A stretch of DNA of 64,000 nucleotides. It comes from Nostoc sp. CHAB 5844 (lineage in GTDB: Bacteria; Cyanobacteriota; Cyanobacteriia; Cyanobacteriales; Nostocaceae). Below, piece after piece: positions 1-7,971 of the stretch. The DNA lies in the NCBI RefSeq assembly GCF_020829595.1, contig NZ_JAIVFW010000042.1, positions 1 to 64,000 of the forward strand, given 5' to 3'. Both the position numbers and the translations under genes were made by a program. The notes beneath the pieces were generated by a model. That model made no database searches. It saw only the letters and a list, made by a program, of their open reading frames with translations, and had not been told where the DNA came from. Numbering within the stretch: position 1 is the first letter of the stretch; each line of letters opens with the position of its first letter.

Positions 1-62
1 ATCCTTACGGTAACTTGACCTTTCTTGGCTTTACCAGTGGGTGTTTTAGCGCTGTTAGTCAT
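1..62 (-). CDS. 5' end of an unidentified gene (partial)
   Basis: An ATG on the minus strand at 62-60 opens a frame that runs off the left edge of the window. The visible residues are MTNSAKTPTGKAKKGQVTVR, basic and Lys/Thr rich. A second in-frame ATG at 71-69 would add MSI. No convincing ribosome-binding site precedes either start, and the motif gagcat occurs three times just upstream. A basic start of this kind would fit a DNA-binding protein such as an integrase, but twenty residues cannot establish that, so the product is left unnamed. Confidence 0.4.
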   Translation of the reverse strand, partial: MTNSAKTPTGKAKKGQVTVR

Positions 63-111
63 AATGCTCATTTAATGCTCAAATGTGGATGCTCAACTTT
101 TTAAGTATTGA

Positions 112-471
112 GATATAAGCATTATACTTCATGGTCAAACATTACACCTGATGTTTGAAACCCAGTATACAGAACTAGCTCTAGCAGTAGATTTAATTGC
201 GGAACGAATTAGAGCTTTGGGTTATCCCGCACCCGGAACTTATAGTGAGTATGCCAAACTCAGCTCCATTCCTGAAACTCCTGAAGTTCCTAAAGCTAAG
301 GACATGATTCAGTTACTGGTTGAAGGACAAGAAGCCGTTGTGCGAACTGCTCGGTCGATTTTTCCTGTGGTAGATGAAGTCAACGACGAACCCACCGCCG
401 ATTTATTAACTCAGCGGATGCAAGTCCATGAAAAGACTGCTTGGATGTTGAGAAGTTTGCTGGAAGAATAA
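112..471 (+). pseudogene. 5'-truncated Dps-family (ferritin-like) gene
   Basis: From the ATG at 151 the frame gives 106 residues matching the C-terminal two thirds of Dps DNA-protection/iron-storage proteins ([20 protein letters not shown], then [14 protein letters not shown]). Family members are usually about 160-180 residues. Dps-like coding continues upstream of that ATG in the same frame ([10 protein letters not shown] from about 130) but meets a stop at 109-111 and has no start of its own. The missing part is the first helix, which carries the ferroxidase His and Asp/Glu ligands. A 106-residue product from ATG 151 could not build the usual dodecamer active site. I read it as a decayed fragment; translation of a short product is possible. 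Confidence 0.75.
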
Positions 472-520
472 GGAATGTGAAGGATGAAGTGTGAAGTATG
501 TAGACGCTTTTAGCGGTGAA

Positions 521-613
521 GCAGTGCGTTGGGCGGGTTCCCCGACTTGAAGCAACTGCTGTTAGCGCAGCGTTAGCGACGCAGGAGCGTCACCCTAAGG
601 GCTTGCCGCAGGC
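521..613. repeat. Dispersed GC-rich palindromic repeat, copy 1
   Basis: This noncoding stretch is visibly richer in G+C than its AT-rich surroundings. It contains the words cagtgcgttgggcgg and ccgacttgaagcaactg, followed by short stem-forming words (gcgcagcgttagcgacgc, aggagcgtcaccct). The same word set recurs around 31.8 kb, 45.5-45.75 kb, 46.6 kb and at the right edge of the window. Confidence 0.7.
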
Positions 614-661
614 TAGTATAAATTTCATCCTTCAGCTTTAATTATTCATCTTTTGTTTCCC

Positions 662-1324
662 ATGCCTAATACTGATTTCACCCAAAAGCTGCAAAATTTA
701 AGCCAAAAAGTTGGAATTACGAGTTTTAAAGCTTTGAGTAAAGCTGCTGGTATCTCAGAGCGGCAAATATTGCGGTTGCGGCGGGGAGAGGTAGAGCAGA
801 TGCGAGTGGATGTGTTGTTAAAGTTGTCTTCAGTTTTACAAATGTCCTTGAGCGAATTAGTCACAACTTTTTCATCACTAGAGTTGAGTAAAGCCAATGA
901 AGCATGCACTCAGCAGATGTTACAAGAGATTGCAGGTTTAAAAAAAGAATACCAGCGATCGCAATTCCAAATAGAACAACAGCGAGAATTATTACTTCAA
1001 GAATTCCAGCAGTCGAGTTTACAACTGCTGGAATCTTTATTATTACAATTTCCGGCTGCCGCCCAAAAAGCGCGGGAAAATCCGCAGTTAGAGGCAGTGA
1101 AAATAATACCTTTAGTGGAAAACCCACTAAAAAAAATTTTACAAGCGTGGGGGGTAGAAGCGATCGCACCTGTAGGAGTAGAAATACCCTATGATCCCCA
1201 ACTGCATCAATTAATCGCAGGAACAGCACAGCCTGGCGAATTAGTCAAAGTCCGCTACAGTGGCTATTTGCAAGGCGATAAACTGCTCTATCGAGCTAAA
1301 GTGAGTTTAATTGAGCAAGTTTAA
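662..1324 (+). CDS. HTH-domain protein with GrpE-like C-terminus
   Basis: The protein has 220 residues from ATG 662; a TTG three codons earlier is a less likely start. Residues about 18-70 form an XRE-like helix-turn-helix (SKAAGISERQILRLRRGEVE). Residues about 80-125 are a Gln/Glu/Leu-rich coiled coil. The C-terminus reads like the GrpE beta domain (PVGVEIPYDPQLHQ, then PGELVKVRYSGYLQGDKLL). GrpE is the nucleotide exchange factor of DnaK, with a long dimerising helix before the beta domain, and that order is kept here. The HTH in place of the usual acidic N-terminus suggests a DnaK co-factor tied to transcription, but that role is inference. No dnaK or dnaJ lies nearby, so it is unlikely to be the housekeeping GrpE. 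Confidence 0.75.
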   Translation: MPNTDFTQKLQNLSQKVGITSFKALSKAAGISERQILRLRRGEVEQMRVDVLLKLSSVLQMSLSELVTTFSSLELSKANEACTQQMLQEIAGLKKEYQRSQFQIEQQRELLLQEFQQSSLQLLESLLLQFPAAAQKARENPQLEAVKIIPLVENPLKKILQAWGVEAIAPVGVEIPYDPQLHQLIAGTAQPGELVKVRYSGYLQGDKLLYRAKVSLIEQV

Positions 1325-1838
1325 CGAAGTTAAGAATTATATTTAAACTTCTAATTTTTAGAATACCTAATTTTTGTTAAGAAAATTGTAGATATTGGGA
1401 ATACTAAAAAAATGGAGGCGATCGCCTTTGAAAATCTCAGTAAATTTATTCATGGGTTTATCATCTTGCTAACTATATTCTGGTGTAGTTGATACAAAAA
1501 TTACTTTTAGTTATCAGTTATGTTCATATATCTACTTGTCTCATAGCAATTTTGAAAAACTGAACTGCAAAATTTAATTTTGTAATTTATGTTACGGCAA
1601 GATGAGCAAAACAACTTTTGATTATTTATCAATTTTTTAAAATGAAATTATGGATACTTCTTAATTTGAATTGATAATTTATTATCTACAGACTTATCTT
1701 GAAAATTTTGCCATAATTCTAGCGATCGCTAGTAATAATTAATGAGTTTTATTTTGCTAGGTTTTTACTAAAAATGGTTGTTGTTATATAATACTAGCAA
1801 AATCAGCATCTTTTCTTACAACAAGGAGGAAAAATATT
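1325..1838. other. AT-rich intergenic region upstream of STAS gene
   Basis: This 514-bp gap is strongly AT-rich and has no plausible ORF in any frame. It carries HIP1-type words near 1418 and 1722. A strong Shine-Dalgarno (aaggagg) lies at 1824-1830, ahead of the next start. The promoter of the STAS gene is presumably here, but I cannot place -10/-35 boxes with confidence. Confidence 0.5.
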
Positions 1839-2165
1839 ATGAATCAACAAGTTAAAGTTGTTAAGCTCAACGGCATTATCAACACAACAAATTCACACAA
1901 TCTTAGAGAAAATATTACTTATCTTCAAGAAAGTGGTGCAAAAATTGTGCTAGTTGACTGCCAAGATGTAACTTTTATGGATAGTTCAGCACTGGGTGCT
2001 TTGGTATTAGCCTTCAAAACATTAAGGGCAACAGGTATAAAACTAGTTCTTTGTTCTATTAATGAACAAGTCAGAATTTTATTTGAATTGACTGGTATGG
2101 ATAAAGTTTTTGAAATATTTCCTAGTCAAGATGAATTTAATCAAGTTGTACTTTCAAAAAATTAA
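1839..2165 (+). CDS. STAS-domain anti-sigma factor antagonist
   Basis: The 108-residue protein is a single STAS domain of the SpoIIAA/RsbV type. The hallmark is DSSALG (residues 48-53), in which Ser50 aligns with the serine phosphorylated by anti-sigma kinases and dephosphorylated by PP2C phosphatases. The start is fixed by aaggagg nine bases upstream. Its stop overlaps that of the convergent REC-PP2C gene by four bases, so the likely antagonist and its likely phosphatase sit side by side. No anti-sigma (HATPase_c) kinase is adjacent, so the kinase partner would have to be encoded elsewhere. The pairing is inferred from context and from known partner-switching systems. Confidence 0.9.
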   Translation: MNQQVKVVKLNGIINTTNSHNLRENITYLQESGAKIVLVDCQDVTFMDSSALGALVLAFKTLRATGIKLVLCSINEQVRILFELTGMDKVFEIFPSQDEFNQVVLSKN

Positions 2166-3298
2166 TCAAATTTAATTTGTAAGATTGATAAATCATCCTC
2201 AAAAGCTTCTTTGGAGTTTAAAGCAATCAGATAATTCAATACTTGTTCAAGTGGACAATCAAGAGTATTTTGTAAGCTTGCCAATATTTGAATTAAACCA
2301 TCTAAACTCCAAAGGGTTCCATCTGATTTTGTAATTTCGTAAGCACCATCACTAAAAATATAGAGATTACTAAATTTTTCAATTTTGCAACAGGCATCAA
2401 CATATTTTGCTTCAGGAAACATACCAACTGGCATACCAGGAGTTCTCAATAGTTGAACTTCTGTGCTTTTGGTCGATTTACCAGAAACTAGTATTGCGGG
2501 TGGATGACCGGCACTAGCATAAATTAACTCCTGGGTAACTCGATGATAAACTCCGTACCAAATTGTAAAGTATTTATCATTTTGGTAATTCATCTGAAAA
2601 GTTTCATTTAACGCTTTAAGTACATCACTAGGTTGATAGTAATTCAAACTCTTCAACGCCCGCGAACGCAGTAAATTTAATACCGAAATAGATGGAAGAG
2701 TGGCTTTGAGTCCATGTCCAGCTGTATCTAATAAGTAAACTGCCAAATAATCAGAATCTAACCAATAATAATCGAAACAATCACCGCCGAGTTGCTGTGA
2801 AGGAATAAAACAGGAATTTATATGTAATGGTTCAGTTGTGGGTAAAGGTAAAAGCGAGCGCACATACTCAGATGCTTGTGCCAATTCTGTTTCTAAAAGC
2901 TGCTTTTGAATTTGTAAATCCCGACTCAATTGATGCAGCCGTAATCCTGCCCTTACCCTAGCTTTTAATTCATTTTGCTCGATAGGCTTGGAGATAAAAT
3001 CATCAGCCCCAGCATCTAATCCTTTAACGCGATCGGCAACAGAATCTAAAGATGTTAATAAAATAAAAAAACTAGTAGATAAATTAGGATCTGCCTTAAT
3101 GTAATTACATACTTCCAGACCATTCAATACGGGCATAATCCAATCACAAATAATTAGGGCTGGACAACAAGTGATCGCCTTAGCGATTCCTTCTTCGCCA
3201 TCACTGGCAGTAATTACCTGATATCCTTGTTTTTCTAACAGCCTTTTGAGAAATATTTGGATTGTAGTATCATCATCAATTACTAATATTTGGAACAT
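2162..3298 (-). CDS. Response regulator with PP2C/SpoIIE phosphatase output
   Basis: The protein has 378 residues. Residues 1-120 form a receiver domain (acidic pocket IDDD at 7-10; phosphoacceptor Asp52 in CDWIMP; Lys in ISKPIE). A helical linker follows, then a PPM/SpoIIE-type Ser/Thr phosphatase from about 165 (GGDCFDYYWLD; DTAGHGLKAT; FSDGAYE) with the metal-binding Asp and Gly-His motifs in place. This is the RsbU/RsbP-like arrangement in which receiver phosphorylation controls dephosphorylation of a STAS antagonist. The convergent, 4-bp overlapping STAS gene is the obvious candidate substrate. All catalytic motifs expected by eye are present. Confidence 0.9.
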   Translation of the reverse strand: MFQILVIDDDTTIQIFLKRLLEKQGYQVITASDGEEGIAKAITCCPALIICDWIMPVLNGLEVCNYIKADPNLSTSFFILLTSLDSVADRVKGLDAGADDFISKPIEQNELKARVRAGLRLHQLSRDLQIQKQLLETELAQASEYVRSLLPLPTTEPLHINSCFIPSQQLGGDCFDYYWLDSDYLAVYLLDTAGHGLKATLPSISVLNLLRSRALKSLNYYQPSDVLKALNETFQMNYQNDKYFTIWYGVYHRVTQELIYASAGHPPAILVSGKSTKSTEVQLLRTPGMPVGMFPEAKYVDACCKIEKFSNLYIFSDGAYEITKSDGTLWSLDGLIQILASLQNTLDCPLEQVLNYLIALNSKEAFEDDLSILQIKFD

Positions 3299-3720
3299 AA
3301 AAACGTTGAAAAAATTTATTTTATTAATTATTTGATATCATAAAAATTAAAAAAATCACATATTTAAAATTTCTAAACGTTTCTATCTGCGCTTAAACAT
3401 TAGTAACAGCCATTCCTAATTACTCATGAATTTTACATAGCAATTCTAAATCATTGGTAACAGCCTGTCTCTGTGTTGCGCCAATTCCTACAACGGGAAG
3501 ACAGCAGCCTAATACACTGCTATGCGTCTACGTTAAAAAATAACTTCCCTAAATCAAATAAAATTGCTATAGTCTTTTGACACTTACAGCAGGAAACAGG
3601 TTAGTTTCCGGCATTGAGCAAACTGGTATGACAGGAAACAGGATTAAAAGCCTCTTACTATATGCCGCCTTTGCTCTGAAAATTTGTACCTCATTCACTT
3701 GCAATCTGCTGTATAAAAAA
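3299..3720. other. Intergenic region, no gene seen
   Basis: A 422-bp gap between two minus-strand genes. The word caggaaacagg occurs twice (about 3590 and 3632) and gtaacagcc twice (about 3403 and 3456). No ORF of interest and no clear terminator were seen. It must hold the promoter of the REC-PP2C gene. Confidence 0.4.
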
Positions 3721-4488
3721 TTATGGTGGTGACAAAGGATTCATCCATAAAAGGATGGCACGCCTGAGTTGATTTAAATCACGGTATACCTCTTGCTTAA
3801 ACCATTGTCCCAAAGCATCAAAAGGAGTGAATGAAGTTCCTGTTTGCCATTTAATATCTTGTCCTAAAGGTGTTGTATGAGTTCCAGGTAAGGTTTGTGC
3901 TGTCACCATTTCAGGAAAGCGTTTTTGTAAAATTTTGGTTAAAGCTGCTGATTGATCAAGAGTATCGTTATTGAATTTAATTAATAAATTCCGGCGAATT
4001 TTATAATTTTCTTGCACAATTTTATTGGTTTCTAAAGGCGAAGGAGTAAACTCAATTGCCAAAGTAGAATTTAATTGCTCAACTAAAGGAATAGCATCTC
4101 TAGCAGCATAATTATTAAAGGATATTAAAATATTCCCGGCTCTTTCTACAGGATATAAGCTACCTATGAGTAAGTGGAGTTTGCAACCCATACTGTGGCC
4201 AATACCATAGGTAGGGAGATAAAGCTTACGCAATAAAGCGGAATCGTGTAAGCGTTCTAGAGTGCGTTCAAAGTTAAGTAAAACCGATTGAGCGATCGCT
4301 ATATGATCTAAAGTATTGATAAAGGGAGTAGCTATCACAACATACCCCTTACTGGCTAACTGTTCGAGTAACCAACGGTAAGTCAGGTGCGGCGCAGTCG
4401 CAACAAATGCACCTCCTAAGAAATGGATAATTCCTATGGGATTTTTGGGGATGAGTACCCAGTTACCTCTAACTTCTTTCCAGTCCAT
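3721..4488 (-). CDS. DUF1350 family alpha/beta-hydrolase-like protein
   Basis: The 255-residue protein fits DUF1350, found in cyanobacteria and plant chloroplasts. It opens with MDWKEVRGNWVLIP and a hydrophobic strand leading to HFLGGAF, an oxyanion-hole-like turn. It carries a nucleophile elbow GHSMG, with Ser99 in the serine-hydrolase position. A late His (GTHTTPLG) could complete the triad. The substrate is unknown for the family. The gene stands alone, with over 150 bp to the next minus-strand gene. Confidence 0.8.
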   Translation of the reverse strand: MDWKEVRGNWVLIPKNPIGIIHFLGGAFVATAPHLTYRWLLEQLASKGYVVIATPFINTLDHIAIAQSVLLNFERTLERLHDSALLRKLYLPTYGIGHSMGCKLHLLIGSLYPVERAGNILISFNNYAARDAIPLVEQLNSTLAIEFTPSPLETNKIVQENYKIRRNLLIKFNNDTLDQSAALTKILQKRFPEMVTAQTLPGTHTTPLGQDIKWQTGTSFTPFDALGQWFKQEVYRDLNQLRRAILLWMNPLSPP

Positions 4489-4664
4489 GCCTGTAGGCGG
4501 CTTGATTTACACTTCTTTATATTAGACTGGGAATTGCAACGCTGGGGTAATCTTGCAGAACTTACGCAGTCATCCGAAAAATCAAGGTATTGACAAGGGG
4601 TGTAGGGGTCTTTGGTAGGCTGGGCACTGCCAGCCCTACAGAAAGTTGATACCAGTCCTGATGT

Positions 4665-6374
4665 CTAAGCGGGTAGGGTATAGCGTTGCAGGAGCGCCGC
4701 TTTGACGAGATCGCGACTTTCACGGGCTGAGATGTCTGATTGTTTTTCAATGTCGGCAACGTCTGCCGCTAACTCATCATCTTTAATCGCTTCTTGAAAC
4801 CAATGAGAGTAATCCTGTTGATGGAGATGGTACAACCAGGTATCTTCATCCACTCCTTCGGCTAACTGCACAAACATCATTAAATTTTGCGCTTTCAAAT
4901 TTAGTTTACCATCCGCCCCTCTAAAGTAGAAGCATTTGTCATCCCCCAGTTGTCCCTCGGCATAGTTGCGCTTGTGACGCTGGCGTTCTCCTTTGGGTGG
5001 ACAAATCTGGAAGCGGACGGGATGTTCATTGGTGCGACAAAACCAAGCCATCGCTTCTCCAGGTGGTAGATCCTTAGATGCAATCGGGTTCGGCGGGCAG
5101 TGTCCTGCACTGGTACAGAAAGATGAAATAGTCACATCGGGTGCTTTACCGATCGCCACGATCGTATCGACCAAAGCTAAGGCAGGAACGGCAACCTGAT
5201 CGGGATGCACCGTAATCAGCATTATGCCATTGAGGGTTTGGGGCAACGTCAAAGAGGCAGGATTCCAGGAGGCGGGCAGCATATGATGAGCTTCATCGAC
5301 CACAATCCAGTGCGGACGACCCGTGCGCGACCGTAGTTCCAACAATAGTGGCAACAACCCAGACAAGAATGCTGGGCGCTCCTCTAATTTGACTGCGAGT
5401 AGATTGATAATTACATTTTGTTGCGGCTGGCTCAATAGATCCATTACCTCGGTAATGTTGGGTTTCTGGTTGCCGTCTCCTAAGACCACGGCTCCTTCAA
5501 AGCTTTCATAATCGCCTTCTGGATCGATGATGCAAAACTGATAGCCCTGTTGTGCCAGCCGCTCCAAGATGCCCGTTGCCAGCGTCGATTTGCCACCGCC
5601 CGATGTGCCTGCTAACAAAACACTGGTGCTATTGGGCTGAAGGTAAACCTCTTGTTCGTCGTCGCCCACACCCATAACGATCTTGTGCCGATCAATCGTC
5701 ATGTCCTGCAAGTCGGAAGCAATCAGGCGCTCAATCAGTTCGATTACTCCTGCGCCTCGGCAGCCTTGCGTTACCCAATCAACTCGCTCCTTCACCATTG
5801 GTAAGGCATTTGCCACCGCAACCGAAACTTCGCATAGGCTCAACATGGCATGGTCGTTTTCTGCATCGCCGATTGACACTGCATTGTGTGGAGAAAGTTC
5901 CAGCTTCATCAGCGCTGCACTCAGCCCGGATGCCTTGTTCACCCCAGAGGGCAGCACCATCACCGCCCCTTTGTTAAAAATGACTTGTAATTCCAATCCC
6001 AAATCCCGAATTACTTGCAGTACTGTGGTTTCATGTGGCTCCCAGGTTGATACAATCACCTTGCCAACTCCAAGTGGGTTTACGTTCTGCGTCTGCAATG
6101 CTTGAATGAAAGCTTCAGGAGGGCGATCGCCTAAAACCTGCTCTTCTTTTGTCGTTGGGATGTACAGCAATGCACCATTTTCAACCACCACACAATCGAA
6201 CAGGTCTACGTGTTCAAAGACTGTACACAAATCATCCAGATGCCTACCTGAAACGAGCAGTAATTTACGTCCAGACTCTCGTAAGCATTTCAACGCTGCC
6301 AATGTTGCCTCGTCTACTTGACCGTTAGTTGCCAGGGTGCCATCATAATCTGCTGCTAGTGCCAAAAAACGCAT
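4665..6374 (-). CDS. HAD-IIB phosphatase fused to HerA/DUF87-type ATPase
   Basis: I place the start at ATG 6374 (569 residues; MRFLALAADYDGT), because the HAD core begins there; an upstream in-frame ATG would add 23 unrelated residues. The N-terminal half is a Cof/HAD-IIB phosphatase: motif I DYDGT (Asp9, Asp11), motif II VSGR, motif III/IV GDAENDHAML. From about residue 235 a P-loop ATPase follows, with Walker A GTSGGGKST and Walker B IVVDEAHH, resembling the HerA/VirB4 DUF87 group. The tail is charged and helical. The fusion would join a sugar-phosphate-type phosphatase to an oligomeric motor-like ATPase; its substrate is unknown. It diverges from the Nramp-like gene and shares its apparently higher G+C and different codon flavour, suggesting acquisition together. 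Confidence 0.8.
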   Translation of the reverse strand: MRFLALAADYDGTLATNGQVDEATLAALKCLRESGRKLLLVSGRHLDDLCTVFEHVDLFDCVVVENGALLYIPTTKEEQVLGDRPPEAFIQALQTQNVNPLGVGKVIVSTWEPHETTVLQVIRDLGLELQVIFNKGAVMVLPSGVNKASGLSAALMKLELSPHNAVSIGDAENDHAMLSLCEVSVAVANALPMVKERVDWVTQGCRGAGVIELIERLIASDLQDMTIDRHKIVMGVGDDEQEVYLQPNSTSVLLAGTSGGGKSTLATGILERLAQQGYQFCIIDPEGDYESFEGAVVLGDGNQKPNITEVMDLLSQPQQNVIINLLAVKLEERPAFLSGLLPLLLELRSRTGRPHWIVVDEAHHMLPASWNPASLTLPQTLNGIMLITVHPDQVAVPALALVDTIVAIGKAPDVTISSFCTSAGHCPPNPIASKDLPPGEAMAWFCRTNEHPVRFQICPPKGERQRHKRNYAEGQLGDDKCFYFRGADGKLNLKAQNLMMFVQLAEGVDEDTWLYHLHQQDYSHWFQEAIKDDELAADVADIEKQSDISARESRDLVKAALLQRYTLPA

Positions 6375-6576
6375 ACTGCTAGTTTGTGAATACTTGCATC
6401 TTAGAAGTCCTACCAGTGTACTAAGCATCATCGAACCAATCATCTAACTAGCGAACGAACTAGCAGATGTAGGAGTAAAGCAGGCTGTAACAACAGGTCT
6501 TCAGGTAGGTGAAAATCACTAGCGATTTCTGTTACCTGTTACTCGTAGTCACGGTTTTGAAGAGGAAAGTACGTTC
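6375..6576. promoter_or_regulatory. Divergent promoter region of HAD-ATPase and Nramp-like genes
   Basis: About 200 bp separate two divergently transcribed genes, so both promoters must lie here. The related words gtaacaacaggt (near 6488) and gttacctgttac (near 6531) form an imperfect inverted pair that could bind a regulator. That is inference from symmetry only. A purine-rich gaggaaag lies just upstream of the ATG at 6577. Confidence 0.35.
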
Positions 6577-7971
6577 ATGAGTGAGCCACAGGTTCATCAT
6601 TCTTCATCTGTTGCGATCGCCAATCAAGATTCGAGTGTTCAATCCATTCCGCAGTCGCCCCAAGGCTGGCAGCGGTTTGTCTGGCTGGGTCCAAGTTTTT
6701 TGTGGATGCTCTCAGCGGCGGGTTCTGGTGAATTGTTATTTACGCCTCGAATTGCTGCCCTTTACAGCTATAGCCTGCTTTGGGCACTGCTGATAGCGGT
6801 GATTCTCAAGTGGTTTATCAACCGCGAGATCGGTCGCTTTACCGTTTGCACCGGAGCATCAATTTTGGAGGGCTTTAAGCAACTTCCTGGGCCAAAAAAT
6901 TGGGCAGTTTGGCTAATTTTAATCCCTCAAGCCTTTGTCGCCGTGGCAACGATCGCTGGATTAGCGGGCGCTGCTGCCACGGCATTGATCTTGATGACGG
7001 GTGGCACCGTGCAGCTTTGGACGATAATTACGGTGCTGGTAACGGCGGCGATCGTCCTCTTGGGGCAATACAAGCTGATCGAAAAAGTTGCTTCCTATCT
7101 GGCGATCACGCTATCCGTCGCGGTGCTGGCGGCGGCGTTGAGTGTGTTTCCCAAAGGGGGAGAACTGGCAGCAGGATTAGTACCCCAATTGCCCCAGGAC
7201 GTGGACTATGGCGAGGTTGTCCCCTGGTTGGGCTTTGCGCTGGCAGGAGCCGCCGGTTTGATGTGGTACTCCTACTGGGTGGAAGCCAGAGGTTACGGAG
7301 CCGCTGCCCTCAAACCAGAGCAACCAATCGATCCCGCAGACTTGAGCGACGAAGAAAGAACTTATCTGCGTGGTTGGCTAAGGCAAATGACCCTATCCAA
7401 CACCCTGGCGGTGGCTGGGGCACTGCTGATTGCGCTCGCCTTCCTGATTTTAGGTACACAGTTACTCAAACCAGAAGGACTTGTGCCAGAAGAAAATCAA
7501 GTGGCCCAAACCCTGGGTCAGTTGTTAGGCAATATTTGGGGGCCTTTTGGCTTCTGGTTCATGATTGTGGCGATTTTTATCACATTCTGTAGCACTACGC
7601 TCTCGGATCAAGATGGCTTTGGGCGGATGTTCGCCAATGGGACAAGGATTATTTTGCAAGGATTCAATCAGCGTGGTCGCTGGACAAATGAAACTTGGTT
7701 GAAGCGAGTTTACATTGTGGTGCTGCTGGCAATATTGCCGATCGCAGTTTACCTCACTTTTGGCGAACCCGTCAGCTTACTTCAACTTGCCGGAATCATT
7801 GAAGCGGCTCATATTCCCATTGTGACCGGACTAACACTCTACTTGAATCATCGTTTGCTGCCACCAGACCTGCGCCCTTCCAAGTTTGTATTTGCTGCAA
7901 CTGCGATCGCCGGATTGTTTTTCGCCCTGTTTGCTGCGATTCACCTTTTTCAACTGCTTAGTCCTGGGTAA
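6577..7971 (+). CDS. Nramp-related membrane transporter, atypical motifs
   Basis: This 464-residue protein has about eleven hydrophobic segments with the layout of the Nramp (SLC11) family. A polar N-terminus of about 30 residues leads to TM1 (WLGPSFLWMLSAAGSGELLF). Canonical Nramp TM1 has a DPGN metal-binding motif and TM6 has MPHN/MPH. Here the TM1 break reads GSGEL and the TM6 region reads WYSYWVEARGYG, so the standard Mn/Fe ligands are absent. It may carry a different cargo (the Mg-transporting NRMT branch also deviates) or act as a sensor. The start ATG is preceded by gaggaaag. It shares the G+C-rich patch and a divergent promoter with the HAD-ATPase gene, hinting at a functional pair. 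Confidence 0.75.
   Translation: MSEPQVHHSSSVAIANQDSSVQSIPQSPQGWQRFVWLGPSFLWMLSAAGSGELLFTPRIAALYSYSLLWALLIAVILKWFINREIGRFTVCTGASILEGFKQLPGPKNWAVWLILIPQAFVAVATIAGLAGAAATALILMTGGTVQLWTIITVLVTAAIVLLGQYKLIEKVASYLAITLSVAVLAAALSVFPKGGELAAGLVPQLPQDVDYGEVVPWLGFALAGAAGLMWYSYWVEARGYGAAALKPEQPIDPADLSDEERTYLRGWLRQMTLSNTLAVAGALLIALAFLILGTQLLKPEGLVPEENQVAQTLGQLLGNIWGPFGFWFMIVAIFITFCSTTLSDQDGFGRMFANGTRIILQGFNQRGRWTNETWLKRVYIVVLLAILPIAVYLTFGEPVSLLQLAGIIEAAHIPIVTGLTLYLNHRLLPPDLRPSKFVFAATAIAGLFFALFAAIHLFQLLSPG

Noticed and set aside
4901-6321. Several plus- and minus-strand frames of 60-140 codons overlapping the HAD-ATPase gene
   Set aside because: They are shadows of one long gene with clear catalytic motifs; their translations are Ser/Thr/Arg-rich with no domain pattern.
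6900-7592. A 230-codon plus-strand frame inside the Nramp-like gene
   Set aside because: It is a +1 shadow in G+C-rich DNA; the overlapping frame has regular membrane helices and family layout.
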